Source: Flavobacterium sp. (GTDB lineage: Bacteria; Bacteroidota; Bacteroidia; Flavobacteriales; Flavobacteriaceae). From it: DNA of 38,172 nucleotides. This document shows positions 1-7,701 of this stretch, one piece after another; position 1 is the first letter of the stretch; every line of letters starts with the position of its first letter. The notes below the pieces were generated by a model, which saw only the letters and a list, made by a program, of their open reading frames with translations, did not search any database and was not told where the DNA came from. Made by a program: the position numbers and the translations under genes. The stretch lies in contig NZ_JAIXTJ010000036.1 of NCBI RefSeq assembly GCF_027483985.1, positions 1 through 38,172 of the forward strand, written 5' to 3'.

Positions 1-2
1 AT

Positions 3-182
3 GAATTCGGATTAAAAAACACAATTAAAAACATACAAATCGCTAATAAAATGATTGCTGAAGCTGTAAAAATTTACAACAACGAACGCTTGCACTGGAG
101 TTTAGAACTAAAAACACCAAAAGAAGTACATCGAAAATACAACCAACAACCTTATAAATCCTATGCACGAAAGGTTGCGTAA
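3..182 (+). pseudogene. IS3-family transposase (OrfB), C-terminal end only
   Basis: An open frame enters from the left edge and stops at 180-182, giving 59 residues with no start codon in the window. The segment reads like the end of an IS3-type integrase-core transposase: a helix with AVKIYNNERLHWSL, then KTPKEVHRKY, the usual end of the rve domain with the final N-x-x-R-x-H-x-x-L motif. The catalytic DDE residues would lie mostly upstream and cannot be seen, so whether the full gene is intact is unknown. It is followed at once by a strong hairpin. Family assignment is by motif recognition. Confidence 0.75.
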
Positions 183-245
183 GGAATGTTGGTAACTTTT
201 TTAAAACCCGAAGGGAATTTTTTAAAAAAAGTTATCAATGTTCCG
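183..245. repeat. long imperfect hairpin after the IS3-type transposase
   Basis: The arms GGAATGTTGGTAACTTTTTT (183-202) and a matching right arm ending at 244 pair over roughly 25 bases, around a small loop containing CCCGAAGGG. It starts one base after the transposase stop. It could act as a transcription terminator in either direction or be part of the IS right end. No clear target duplication was seen. Confidence 0.5.
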
Positions 246-335
246 ATTACAAATCCGTATTTTTGATTCAAGTAATAACCTAAAAATGGTCAACGTATTT
301 TAGGACAAGACAAAAACTGAACGAAAATAACACCA

Positions 336-1013
336 ATGAAATTTAAATCTGATTTTATAGCTTTATTAAATTACAAAAAATCGGAAGATGGTGGACGTCA
401 AAATTTTGCATTATCTGGATATAGACCTGCAATAAAATTTCCTTTTTCTGAAATGCAAACTTCAGGAATTCAAACTTTTATTGATAAAGAAAAAGTATTT
501 CCGGGTGAAACTGTTAAAGCAGAGATAAAAATACTTTCTGATGAATATTTTAAACATCAACTTTGCGAAAATTTAGAATTTGACTTTCGAGAAGGACCAA
601 ATATAATTGGAACTGGAAAAATTATTTCAATATTAAATCCTAAATTGAAATCAGAAAAACATACAATTATGGATTCAAGAATAATTTATGAAGCAAATAA
701 AACCTATCATAACAATATTGAATGGTTAATGCCTTCTACTAAATCCGAAAGTGAATGGCTTTATTTAAAGTTTGAAGAAACCAATAGCAAAAAAATTATA
801 CAAGAAATAATAGACAGTTTTTTTGAAAGTGAGATATTATTTGTCTCAATAACAAGAAATGAATCTTTTCAAACGGAAAAGATTAATATTAACGCTAAAA
901 TCGAAGAATATCTTAAAAACCAAAATTTTTCAATTTGGAATCAAGAATTTAATAAAGTTATAGAGTTTAATAAAATTGGAATATATAGAAAAGGAATAAA
1001 AGCCAGCCACTAA
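336..1013 (+). CDS. EF-Tu domain 3-like stand-alone protein
   Basis: 225 aa, soluble, no signal peptide. Residues 1 to about 100 line up along the length of bacterial EF-Tu domain 3: an opening KFKSD strand, then GGRQNFALSGYRPAIKF (EF-Tu: GGRHTPFFxGYRPQFYF), a PGETVKAEIK strand (EF-Tu: MPGDxVKM), and FREGPNIIGTGKI (EF-Tu: IREGGRTVGAG). The GTPase domain and domain 2 are absent, so it is not an elongation factor. Residues 105-225 form an extension I do not recognise. In EF-Tu this domain binds tRNA and EF-Ts, so the protein might mimic EF-Tu toward a partner; that is inference. It sits in an accessory patch and is followed directly by an attC-like inverted repeat. The ATG at 336 fits because the homology starts at once. 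Confidence 0.8.
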   Translation: MKFKSDFIALLNYKKSEDGGRQNFALSGYRPAIKFPFSEMQTSGIQTFIDKEKVFPGETVKAEIKILSDEYFKHQLCENLEFDFREGPNIIGTGKIISILNPKLKSEKHTIMDSRIIYEANKTYHNNIEWLMPSTKSESEWLYLKFEETNSKKIIQEIIDSFFESEILFVSITRNESFQTEKININAKIEEYLKNQNFSIWNQEFNKVIEFNKIGIYRKGIKASH

Positions 1014-1144
1014 CAGCGGTTTCAAGAAATGGCGAGGCACGGGATTTATCAGAAATTGGAAAGGTCTTTAATTAAAAGTTTTTGTTATATTTGTAATGGC
1101 TTGGTCTTGGTTCATCGCCACTTCTTGAAGCCGCGACACGTTAG
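1010..1144. repeat. attC-like imperfect palindrome between two small genes
   Basis: A 135-bp structure bounded by CTAAC (1010-1014) and GTTAG (1140-1144). The inner arms GCGGTTTCAAGAAATGGCGA (1016-1035) and 1115-1134 are reverse complements at 18 of 20 positions, separated by an AT-rich centre of about 80 bp. The left end overlaps the stop codon of the preceding gene. Size, terminal AAC/GTT cores and position just after a small ORF are those of an integron attC site. However, the 7-bp cores do not fully fit RYYYAAC/GTTRRRY and no integron integrase is in the window. Confidence 0.4.
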
Positions 1145-1182
1145 CCGTCAGTTTCGCGAACCGCAGAAAAAAGAAGAACACT

Positions 1183-1599
1183 ATGAAATCACAAATTTTA
1201 AAAATAATACTTTTTGCATTTATAGTTTCACTATTTATATCGTTCTTAATTTCGTGGACAAATTATAATTCAACTGAAGGAAATGAAGCAAAACAAGGTA
1301 TGTTTATTCTTTTAATGATAAACACTTTTTTATGCTTTATAAATATCATTTTATCACTTCCAGGATTATTAAATCTAAATGAAAAGATACTACGAAATAA
1401 AATATTGAGTTATCTCACTTTCATAATATTACCTTTGACATTATATATTTTACTTTTAGTAATGTTTTTTATAACTCAAAGTTTAAAAGAAGACTTTATG
1501 GATTTTGTAGGTATGTCAGCTCCATCAATAATATTTTGTATTGCAGTAACTTTACAATTTTATAACTACAGAAAGAAAATGGAGGCTAACAAAACATAG
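1183..1599 (+). CDS. small integral membrane protein of unknown function
   Basis: 138 aa, strongly hydrophobic, with four likely membrane segments: about residues 6-25, 40-60, 76-97 and 110-128. The tail is short and charged (YRKKMEANKT). No catalytic motif or known family was recognised. The ATG at 1183 is chosen because the first hydrophobic helix follows at once; a frame from 1029 has no such logic. The gene sits alone between the attC-like structure and a defective IS, which is typical of exchangeable single-gene accessory DNA. Confidence 0.6.
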   Translation: MKSQILKIILFAFIVSLFISFLISWTNYNSTEGNEAKQGMFILLMINTFLCFINIILSLPGLLNLNEKILRNKILSYLTFIILPLTLYILLLVMFFITQSLKEDFMDFVGMSAPSIIFCIAVTLQFYNYRKKMEANKT

Positions 1600-1710
1600 G
1601 TTTGAAAATTGAGAAAATATATTGAAAATAAATAAAACCGAACGGCTAACAGGCGTAGCTGTTGCACAACCACAATTTTTAAAAAACAAAATCATAAATC
1701 ATAAAATTTC

Positions 1711-1750
1711 AACCTCTTTTAAAGTAATTTAAAGGAGGTTTATTTTTTAA
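1711..1750. terminator. hairpin terminator at the end of the IS remnant
   Basis: AACCTCTTTTAAA (1711-1723) pairs with TTTAAAGGAGGTT (1728-1740) around GTAA, allowing one bulge, and is followed on the plus strand by TATTTTTTAA. It lies immediately beyond the transposase stop (1747, minus strand), so it probably ends that transcript. The T-run also makes it usable from the plus strand. Confidence 0.6.
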
Positions 1751-2193
1751 TTGTAGTTCAAAATTCTAATTTTTTGAAGGCTTATAATTGAGTTATTGTT
1801 GCCTAAAAAGACTGATTTTATTAAAGCAAAGTACATCCCTTGTTTTAGGGAAATAACTTGACTGAAAATTGATGGTTTTTTGATGGTAAAGCGTAAGTAT
1901 TTCTTCAAGTTGTAGGTTAAACTTGCCATTAGTACGTGTTTGTTGGCGTTTTTGATACCTCTTGTATTTACTCGTTTCATATTGGTAAAGTTAACCAAGG
2001 TTCCAATAACAGGTTCTACTGTTTTACTTCGTATTCTGGACATTTTCTTAGCATACTCAGGGTTTTGAGTGAGTTTTAGATGCATTCTATCATAATGTTC
2101 TTTGTGGATGCTGTCGCCTGCCTTCTTAAATTTTGTGTAGTATTTTTTTTTCCTTGCTAATGAAAATCTAAAAAAAATTAAATTTATATACAA
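1747..2193 (-). pseudogene. IS1182-family transposase, C-terminal fragment
   Basis: The 148-codon frame carries the end of an IS1182-type DDE transposase: YDRMHLKLTQNPEY, then RSKTVEPVIGTLVNF, then RGIKNANKHVLMASLTYNLK and KYLRF. The VEPVIGTL and HVLMA..YNLKKYL segments are the family's hallmark, with the last catalytic glutamate in VEP. Intact members are about 450-550 aa, so about two thirds is missing. The first 15 or so codons (MYINLIFFRFSLA) do not resemble the family and are probably former IS leader read through the deletion junction near 2150-2170. Not expected to be active. Confidence 0.8.
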
Positions 2194-2387
2194 GGTTTTG
2201 TATATTTGAGTTGCGCAACAAGGACAGCCGTTTTACATTATTGCTGGGCTTTCTGTTACTATTTTGTCTTCATCGAGGGTAATCGAGTGAAAACAATTTT
2301 ATCTTTCTAAGAAAATTATAGGTTTGCTTGGTCAGTGTTAGCAACGGCAAATTACATAAAGTCTAAAAACGTTTAAACATATATAGC

Positions 2388-2957
2388 TTGAATAAAAAAT
2401 TTGAAATATTACAAAGTTTACCAGTTTACGGAGACATGTATAGTACAATTCCCGAAAATGCTTACACTCAATTTTCAGAAGGATTAGCCGTTAAGTTTAT
2501 AAAAAAAGATCGTAGCGAATGGATTGGAAATCTCGAAAAGGGAAATTCAACTTTTAAATTTGGCTCAGAATTGCAAGATGGAACTATTTTAATTATTGCG
2601 CTTGGAATTTGTTATATTTTGGATATAGAAAGCAAAAAGGCTATCAAAAATTTTGGTTTTGACTATAAAAAAGTTTTTGAATATAAAAATTCTTTGATTT
2701 TAATTGGAGAATATTGCATCTCTATAGTTGAAAACGCCCATAACATAAAGCATTTTGACAATTTGTGTTATGAAGGAATATCAAACGTTGCATTGGAAAA
2801 CGAAAACATAAATGGAATTCTAAATACTATTGATTCATCATTTAATAATAAAGAAATCGCTTTCTCGTTAAATCTTGAAACCTTTGAGGTTACTATAAAT
2901 GGAAAGACAAAAAGTCAAGCTTCAACGGAACGTAAAAAGTGGTGGAAAATATGGTAA
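2388..2957 (+). CDS. hypothetical protein, 189 aa
   Basis: The frame opens with TTG (2388); no ATG gives a longer reading. There is no signal peptide or membrane helix. The sequence alternates short beta-type stretches with polar turns (SEWIGNLEKGNSTFKFGSEL, ILIIALGICYILDIESKKA, SLILIGEYCISIVEN), as in a small beta-propeller or beta-barrel. It ends in a basic, Trp-rich tail ERKKWWKIW. I do not recognise a family. It stands alone just after the defective IS and may be an immunity-type or other accessory protein; that is a guess from context only. Confidence 0.5.
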   Translation: MNKKFEILQSLPVYGDMYSTIPENAYTQFSEGLAVKFIKKDRSEWIGNLEKGNSTFKFGSELQDGTILIIALGICYILDIESKKAIKNFGFDYKKVFEYKNSLILIGEYCISIVENAHNIKHFDNLCYEGISNVALENENINGILNTIDSSFNNKEIAFSLNLETFEVTINGKTKSQASTERKKWWKIW

Positions 2958-3128
2958 CATACGCTACCAACATCCAACTCTAGGAATAATAATCCGCTGG
3001 ATTTATCGCAAACCAAAAAGTTCTTTTATTTAAAACTTTATTTATATTGGTGAAAGCTATAAAATTAGTTCATCACTACTTCATTTTGCAATAAAAGGTT
3101 AATTTGATATTTCAAAAAAAACAAATAA

Positions 3129-3677
3129 ATGAAAAACATCTTCAAAATATTTATCGTAGTTATTGGATTAACATTTCTAATGTCAAATAATCTGTATGAA
3201 GAAGCAGCAAAAAACAGTTCAGAAAAAAAACGAAATGGTAAACAAAAAAGTGAGCAAAACTCATTACTTTTTAATTCAATAATCGGGATTTATGAATACA
3301 AAACAAATGTGAAAAATGAAAATCATTACATAGTTCTGGATTCGATAAACGGCAAATTAGTTGGAATGTATTTTGGTTCAGAAAATGAAGGAGAACACGG
3401 AATTGCATTTTATGAAAATGCTATGGAAAACTTAAAAATTGAAAAAAATAAGATAAGTTTTGAAATCTTAAGCCGAGAATTGTTTGCAAAAAGTCAATTT
3501 AAAATTGTCAAAAATAATTCACAGAAAGAAAAATCTATTGGTTTATCAAAAACTAAGTTAGAATTTATTGGGAAATTTACCAATTCGACAATCGAATTAA
3601 AATGTGAATCTAAAAATGGAGATTGTTGGGAGCCAAAAATAAAATTTATTAAACTAAACAAAAAAAACGTCCGCTAA
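3129..3677 (+). CDS. exported hypothetical protein, 182 aa
   Basis: The N-terminus has a hydrophobic stretch (IFKIFIVVIGLTFLMS, about residues 4-19) that works as a signal peptide or anchor. A Lys/Asn/Ser-rich linker (25-45) follows, then a beta-rich domain opening with SIIGIYEY and HYIVLDSINGKLVGMYFG. The two cysteines near the C-terminus (CESKNGDC) could form a disulfide. There is no lipobox cysteine after the hydrophobic part. The overall look is a small periplasmic beta-barrel protein, family not recognised. It lies alone, with an AT-rich upstream region lacking a clear promoter match. Confidence 0.55.
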   Translation: MKNIFKIFIVVIGLTFLMSNNLYEEAAKNSSEKKRNGKQKSEQNSLLFNSIIGIYEYKTNVKNENHYIVLDSINGKLVGMYFGSENEGEHGIAFYENAMENLKIEKNKISFEILSRELFAKSQFKIVKNNSQKEKSIGLSKTKLEFIGKFTNSTIELKCESKNGDCWEPKIKFIKLNKKNVR

Positions 3678-3700
3678 AAGCTGTTTGCTACTAAAAAGAG

Positions 3701-3732
3701 TTTCGAAATTTACCTAAAGTTTGTTACTTTTG
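3701..3732 (+). promoter_or_regulatory. candidate promoter for the 3868-5393 gene pair
   Basis: TTTC at 3701-3704 (consensus TTTG), a 20-nt spacer, and TACTTTTG at 3725-3732, which fits the Bacteroidota -7 box TAnnTTTG exactly. The predicted start leaves a leader of about 130 nt before the gene at 3868. Confidence 0.45.
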
Positions 3733-3867
3733 ATTTTATGTAGCATAATATAAAGCATCCGTTTATTAATTCTAACTGCGACCATTGATAGGAATTAAAA
3801 AAAATACTAAAACTTGATGCAACAAAATCTGATGAAGTAATATAAACTAAAGTAACCCAGTAAAACA

Positions 3868-4920
3868 ATGCAAATAATTTTTGGATGGCGCGAGTTTATT
3901 ATTGAAAAATATACTAGTACAGAAATTGGTATTGACGAAACTGTATTGCCTAAAACGCAAATTCGATTGGCTCAAGAATATTTCCATTTGTTTTTTATTC
4001 CTTTTTTCGGAACGGATAAAACCTGGTATTATCATTCTAATGGCAAATGGTTAGTTTTAAAACCAGAGCACGAAGCGCAAATACTACCCAAATTCTATAA
4101 TAAATTTACACCTTGGTATCAATATGCCGGAATACTATTGCTCCTATTAATCGCATTTGGTTATTATATTTTTGGATTGGCAAGCGCCATAAAAAGTGTA
4201 AATGACGAGGAAACACACTTGCAAATAACAAAAAGTAAATACAATACTCAAATAAATCATCTTAATGAAAACTTCTACATAGGTCTTGAAAACAGAGCTA
4301 ATGGTAGTATAGAAGGTATACTTTATTTGAAAATTGATAGCATTATTAGCCAGAAACTACATTGTTCCTTAATCAATCCGAATAAAAGCTATGACATCAC
4401 GCCATTTTATATCGACTCGTTGTATAACAATCGCAAAAGTGAATTAGATACAATTTCTATTACCAAACAACTTTTATTGCAAGCTATTCCTATAAAAAAT
4501 GGTGAACAGTATAACACTTCTGCATCGGGCATTTCAGTTTATGACAAACGGTATTCGGTTATTGAACTATTCGAACATAGCAAACCCTATCTAAGCAAAG
4601 GGAACAAAAGTAGTTTCAATACCGATGGAAATTTTATGATTTCATTTAAAAATCAACTTGATGGTGGTCAGATTATTGGTATCGAAAACAGCAAAACAAC
4701 TAAATTAAATTGGATAACAAAATTCCCAATTGCTATCCCGATAGGTTGCTCCACGCAGGATAAAAATGACAGAAATAGCATTTTCGAACTTAATGGTACC
4801 AATTACAACGCCGAACAACCGTTTGAGTTCATCTTAAAATGCCTTACCAAACAAAATAAAAAAATCAATTATTTAGTAAAAGGCACTGCATCGGACTATC
4901 AAATAGAAGAAATTTATTAA
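3868..4920 (+). CDS. single-pass membrane protein of unknown function, 350 aa
   Basis: Residues 1-70 (MQIIFGWREF..., EYFHLFFIPFFGTDKTWYY, GKWLVLKPE) resemble the small cytosolic N-terminal domain of zinc-ribbon membrane proteins, but the metal-binding cysteines are missing. One strong membrane helix at about 88-112 (YAGILLLLLIAFGYYIFGLAS) is followed by a roughly 235-residue domain, probably extracytoplasmic, rich in Asn, Ile and Ser. That domain has no motif I recognise. The ATG at 3868 is supported by the fit of the N-terminal domain. A minus-strand frame in the same place is a shadow. The next gene starts 23 bases downstream and is probably co-transcribed. Confidence 0.6.
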   Translation: MQIIFGWREFIIEKYTSTEIGIDETVLPKTQIRLAQEYFHLFFIPFFGTDKTWYYHSNGKWLVLKPEHEAQILPKFYNKFTPWYQYAGILLLLLIAFGYYIFGLASAIKSVNDEETHLQITKSKYNTQINHLNENFYIGLENRANGSIEGILYLKIDSIISQKLHCSLINPNKSYDITPFYIDSLYNNRKSELDTISITKQLLLQAIPIKNGEQYNTSASGISVYDKRYSVIELFEHSKPYLSKGNKSSFNTDGNFMISFKNQLDGGQIIGIENSKTTKLNWITKFPIAIPIGCSTQDKNDRNSIFELNGTNYNAEQPFEFILKCLTKQNKKINYLVKGTASDYQIEEIY

Positions 4921-4943
4921 AAAATTAATTATCCTAAATCATA

Positions 4944-5393
4944 ATGACAAAGCTCAAAAGTAACATCTATATTGTATTATTACTTATACTTGCGTTAATG
5001 AGTTTCAACAGTCAAGAATACAATGTAGAGGGTTTGACTATTACGTTCAAGAAAATTTCTGAAGATTATATCAGACCTGACGCACCTAACGGACCAATGG
5101 GATCAAGACCAATAGAACCGACTGAAGGAATGAAATTTGTTAAATTAAAACTTACCCTCAAAAACCAAGGCGAAAAGGATTGCACATTTGATTTTAATGA
5201 CGTATACCTTTCAACGCAACAAGATAGTTTGTACCGATTTTTAACCTTTCAATCGTACTTTACTGGTACAAAAACTAAAATAAAACCAAATAAAGAACTC
5301 GATAGAATTATATTATTTGAATTTCCGGACACTGCCACACCTAAAGAATTATTTATCGAGGATAAAAGATATTCCGTAAAGTTAGATAAATGA
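4944..5393 (+). CDS. exported DUF4352-like (Ig-fold) protein
   Basis: 149 aa. A signal peptide-like helix (IYIVLLLILALMSFNS, residues 8-23) is followed by a single Ig-like domain with the DUF4352 pattern: GMKFVKLKLTLKNQGEKDCTF, where a strand with the conserved N-x-G turn precedes FDFNDVYL, then KELDRIILFEFPDTATPKEL and a closing strand. Such domains are found on the outer face of the membrane and bind partners rather than catalyse. It follows the membrane protein at 3868-4920 at 23 bases, so the two may work together. Function unknown. Confidence 0.6.
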   Translation: MTKLKSNIYIVLLLILALMSFNSQEYNVEGLTITFKKISEDYIRPDAPNGPMGSRPIEPTEGMKFVKLKLTLKNQGEKDCTFDFNDVYLSTQQDSLYRFLTFQSYFTGTKTKIKPNKELDRIILFEFPDTATPKELFIEDKRYSVKLDK

Positions 5394-5402
5394 TAGAAAT
5401 GT

Positions 5403-5448
5403 ACAGAAAAAATGGTAGAACAAACATAGCTTTTTTCTACAATTCTGT
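5403..5448. terminator. two-way terminator between convergent genes
   Basis: ACAGAA (5403-5408) and GTAGAA (5415-5420) pair with TTCTAC (5435-5440) and TTCTGT (5443-5448), with A-rich and T-rich stretches on both sides. It separates the plus-strand gene ending at 5393 from the minus-strand gene ending at 5437 and includes the latter's stop codon. Confidence 0.5.
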
Positions 5449-6036
5449 AACTACTTCGTCCAAATTTAATCTTGATTTACTTTTGATTTGTGGCTGATTA
5501 GGATCACTTTCATCTCTATATCCAATAGCTACAGCAAATAAAGAAGTATAATCAGTAAGTTGTAAAATGGAATCATACTCCTTGGATTGTATACCTTCCA
5601 TTGGCGTTGAGTCTATATTCATACTGGCACAAGCGCTTAAAAAACATCCTAAAGAAAGATAAACTTGATGTTGAAACCAAGCTTTTATTTCAGCCTCAGG
5701 CAAAGGCTTTATGTACTGATTATAATAACCAACAGCACCTTCGGGTAAGTTGTTGTTGATTTGGTTTTCAAATGTTTCTATCACATCAACCGCACAAAAT
5801 ACTACTAAATGGCTTGCATCTTTTATTTTTTGTTCGTTAAAAAAAGATACTGCTGCCAATCTATTTTTAATTTCCTCATTAGACACAAAAATAAATTTCC
5901 AAGGTTGGCTATTTATAGAAGATGGACTTAATCTTAAAATTTCTTTTAATTGTTCAATTTCATCCGAAGAGATTTTTAGTTCGGGATTGTACTTTTTTGT
6001 TGTATAACGACTTTTTGCTAGTGATATGAAATTCAT
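5437..6036 (-). CDS. nitroreductase-family NAD(P)H oxidoreductase (NfsB-like)
   Basis: 199 aa, cytosolic, close to the usual length. The N-terminus has the FMN-binding pattern of nitroreductases: RYTTKKY (residues 10-16), then LRLSPSSINSQPWKFIFV (about 34-51), where the Ser/Asn/Gln/Pro-Trp stretch contacts FMN. A middle region with WFQHQVYLSLGCFLSACASM and a late AVAIGYRDESDP segment match the second FMN-phosphate site of the NfsB type. Members reduce quinones and nitro compounds as dimers. It is the second gene of a minus-strand pair, 64 bases after the royal-jelly-type gene. Regulation by the divergent HxlR protein is likely from layout. Confidence 0.85.
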   Translation of the reverse strand: MNFISLAKSRYTTKKYNPELKISSDEIEQLKEILRLSPSSINSQPWKFIFVSNEEIKNRLAAVSFFNEQKIKDASHLVVFCAVDVIETFENQINNNLPEGAVGYYNQYIKPLPEAEIKAWFQHQVYLSLGCFLSACASMNIDSTPMEGIQSKEYDSILQLTDYTSLFAVAIGYRDESDPNQPQIKSKSRLNLDEVVTEL

Positions 6037-6100
6037 TTTTTAAATATTTAAGAGATGTAATTTGCTTTTAATTTTATTGATAGATTAACTTTTAGAACCA

Positions 6101-7177
6101 TTATTTTTTCAATCGATAAATATAATATGGTGGTGTACCCAAATCTTTCGTACCAGTAAACGCAGTAGTTTTATGAAGTTGATTCACAGCAATATAAATA
6201 TATCCATTTTGTATACTTATATTATCAGGCCACAGTAATCGTTCATCTCGAATGATTGGCTTTAACGTTTTGGTAGAAGCGTTCCATTGATCAATTCCTT
6301 TATCATTCAAATTGGTAAAATAATGATGTCCGTCTTGATCAGTTACAGCTCCATCTGATATGGGCTTCTCTCCTACTTTAACAATAGTCTCCAAAATAGC
6401 AGCATCACTCAAACCAGCTCTAATAGCTTTTGCAGAAATACTATACCAAGCTTTTCCATTCATTGCACCATAAAAAACAGTTTCTTTATCATCAGAAATG
6501 GTAATCGGATCAATAGCCACGCGAGATGGTTTGCCACCAAAATAAATAATTTTAGAATCTATAACTGTATCTATATTTTCACTTAAAAAAGAATCGTGTT
6601 GTTTTAAACGTCTACTCGCTTTCGATTTTGTATTAACCACAATTAATCCCGGATTTTCGATATCTGCAAGATAAACAAAACCGTTCTTTAAATCGACAGC
6701 CAAATCTTGAACAAACGAACCTTTTGGCGCTACTTCTTGTGGTAATGTTAGCGCAAAAATAGTTTCTTTGGTTACGGCATCAAAACAAAACAATCTAGTG
6801 CTTCCAATATTTAAACCCATATCAATAACCCACAAATTTCCGTTTTCATCTGTCGTCACGCCAAGTGGTGTATCAAACGAAGTTTCGGTTGCTGAAGTGC
6901 CGTTTTCCCTTTGCCAACTTTTATTCGGAAATGCTTCAATCGTTTTTGAATCTTTAACCGTTACCAATTGCAAAGACGGATTGCCTAATGGATGAATTGT
7001 CGCATAAATAGTACCTTTGTTACTAACTGCTACATTGCCTGGACGAACATTCATTTCGACTACTACTTCTAAAGAATTAGAATTTAAACTTTTTTGTTGT
7101 GCGCAAACTTCACCTCCAAAACTGAAGATAAAAAGGCTGGTCAAAACGATGTTCTTAATGATGTTGATTTTTTTCAT
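6101..7177 (-). CDS. secreted major royal jelly protein/yellow-family protein
   Basis: 358 aa with a clear signal peptide (IVLTSLFIFSFGGEVCAQQ, cut near residue 26). The mature part reads as a six-bladed beta-propeller of the MRJP/yellow family: RPGNVAVSNKGTIYATIHP (about 46-64), TDENGNLWVIDMG, FVYLADIENPGLIVVN, and LLWPDNISIQNGYIYIAVNQLHKT near the end. Bacterial members are thought to act like SMP-30/gluconolactonase lactonases in the periplasm, but the substrate is not known. It is the first gene of a two-gene operon with the nitroreductase and has its own good promoter, which interlocks with that of the HxlR regulator. Confidence 0.85.
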   Translation of the reverse strand: MKKINIIKNIVLTSLFIFSFGGEVCAQQKSLNSNSLEVVVEMNVRPGNVAVSNKGTIYATIHPLGNPSLQLVTVKDSKTIEAFPNKSWQRENGTSATETSFDTPLGVTTDENGNLWVIDMGLNIGSTRLFCFDAVTKETIFALTLPQEVAPKGSFVQDLAVDLKNGFVYLADIENPGLIVVNTKSKASRRLKQHDSFLSENIDTVIDSKIIYFGGKPSRVAIDPITISDDKETVFYGAMNGKAWYSISAKAIRAGLSDAAILETIVKVGEKPISDGAVTDQDGHHYFTNLNDKGIDQWNASTKTLKPIIRDERLLWPDNISIQNGYIYIAVNQLHKTTAFTGTKDLGTPPYYIYRLKK

Positions 7178-7196
7178 TTATTTGAAATTGTTAGAT

Positions 7197-7213
7197 ACTA
7201 TAATTTTTATAGT
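7197..7213. promoter_or_regulatory. candidate HxlR operator, perfect palindrome
   Basis: ACTATAA-TTT-TTATAGT is a perfect 7+3+7 palindrome. It lies in the divergent intergenic region, just inside the predicted transcription start of the minus-strand operon. A related half-site, TAGTA, recurs at 7228-7232 between the promoter boxes. Position and symmetry suit a dimeric winged-helix repressor such as the adjacent HxlR protein. Binding is inferred. Confidence 0.45.
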
Positions 7214-7246
7214 TGCAAAAGTAAGTATAGTAATTTATCTTTGCAA
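7213..7246. promoter_or_regulatory. interlocked divergent promoters
   Basis: Plus strand: TTG (7213-7215), 20-nt spacer, TATCTTTG (7236-7243). Minus strand: TTG (complement of 7244-7246), 20-nt spacer, TACTTTTG (complement of 7216-7223). Both match TTG-N19/20-TAnnTTTG. The two sets share one 34-bp near-palindrome beginning TTGCAAA and ending TTTGCAA, so RNA polymerase can probably occupy only one direction at a time. Confidence 0.75.
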
Positions 7247-7271
7247 TAACGGATAAAATTGATAGTAAGCG

Positions 7272-7613
7272 ATGTATTGTATAGATAATAAAGAATTTCC
7301 TTGCAGCACTAGTTTGACAATGAACTACATAGGAGGAAAATGGAAAGCGGTTATTCTAATTCATTTAATTGAAAAAAAACGCTACAACGAACTACGAAAG
7401 GAACTTTCAATGGTGACCGAGCGCACCATAAGTCTTCAGTTAAAAGAATTAGAAGCCGACGGATTGATAAAACGCACCGTGCATACCATAAAACCACCAC
7501 TTAAGGTAGAATATGAACTTACTGAATTTGGCAAAACCCTAATACCCATTTTAGAAGCAATGGCGCAATGGGGCGAAGTTGCAGCAGAAACAAAACTTAG
7601 AGTTTCGATTTAA
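7272..7613 (+). CDS. HxlR-family transcriptional regulator
   Basis: 113 aa, the usual size. The winged-helix pattern is complete: GGKWKAVILIHLI (about 22-34), RYNELRKEL (38-46), then the recognition region with TERTISLQLKELEADGLIKR and the wing VEYELTEFGKTL. Cysteines at 3 and 11, in the N-terminal arm, match the place where redox-sensing members such as YodB and HypR have their reactive cysteine, so it may sense quinones or other electrophiles. It is divergent from a nitroreductase operon, a classic target arrangement for the family. Its own promoter is part of the shared element at 7213-7246. Confidence 0.88.
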   Translation: MYCIDNKEFPCSTSLTMNYIGGKWKAVILIHLIEKKRYNELRKELSMVTERTISLQLKELEADGLIKRTVHTIKPPLKVEYELTEFGKTLIPILEAMAQWGEVAAETKLRVSI

Positions 7614-7701
7614 AAATAACTTGTACTTAAAGGTTAACGATAATTGTAATACTACGGTTAATTGCATTCATTCAAAAGTAATTGAAGAAAGTTAAAAAAA
7701 T

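Larger units (their letters stand above)
1661..2219 (-). mobile_element. internally deleted IS1182-family element with both ends
   Basis: The left end at 1661 reads GTTGCACAACCACAA. The right end, read inward from 2219 on the minus strand, is GTTGCGCAACTCAAA. These form a terminal inverted repeat identical at 9 of the first 10 bases. Only about 560 bp lie between them, far below the roughly 1.5 kb of an intact member. The interior holds only the C-terminal part of an IS1182 transposase on the minus strand plus a terminator hairpin. The element therefore looks like a deletion derivative that keeps both ends and might still be mobilised by a full-length copy elsewhere. No target-site duplication could be read. 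Confidence 0.6.

Noticed and set aside
1029..1268. 79-codon plus-strand frame
   Set aside because: It runs through the attC-like palindrome and into the next gene in another frame; composition is not protein-like.
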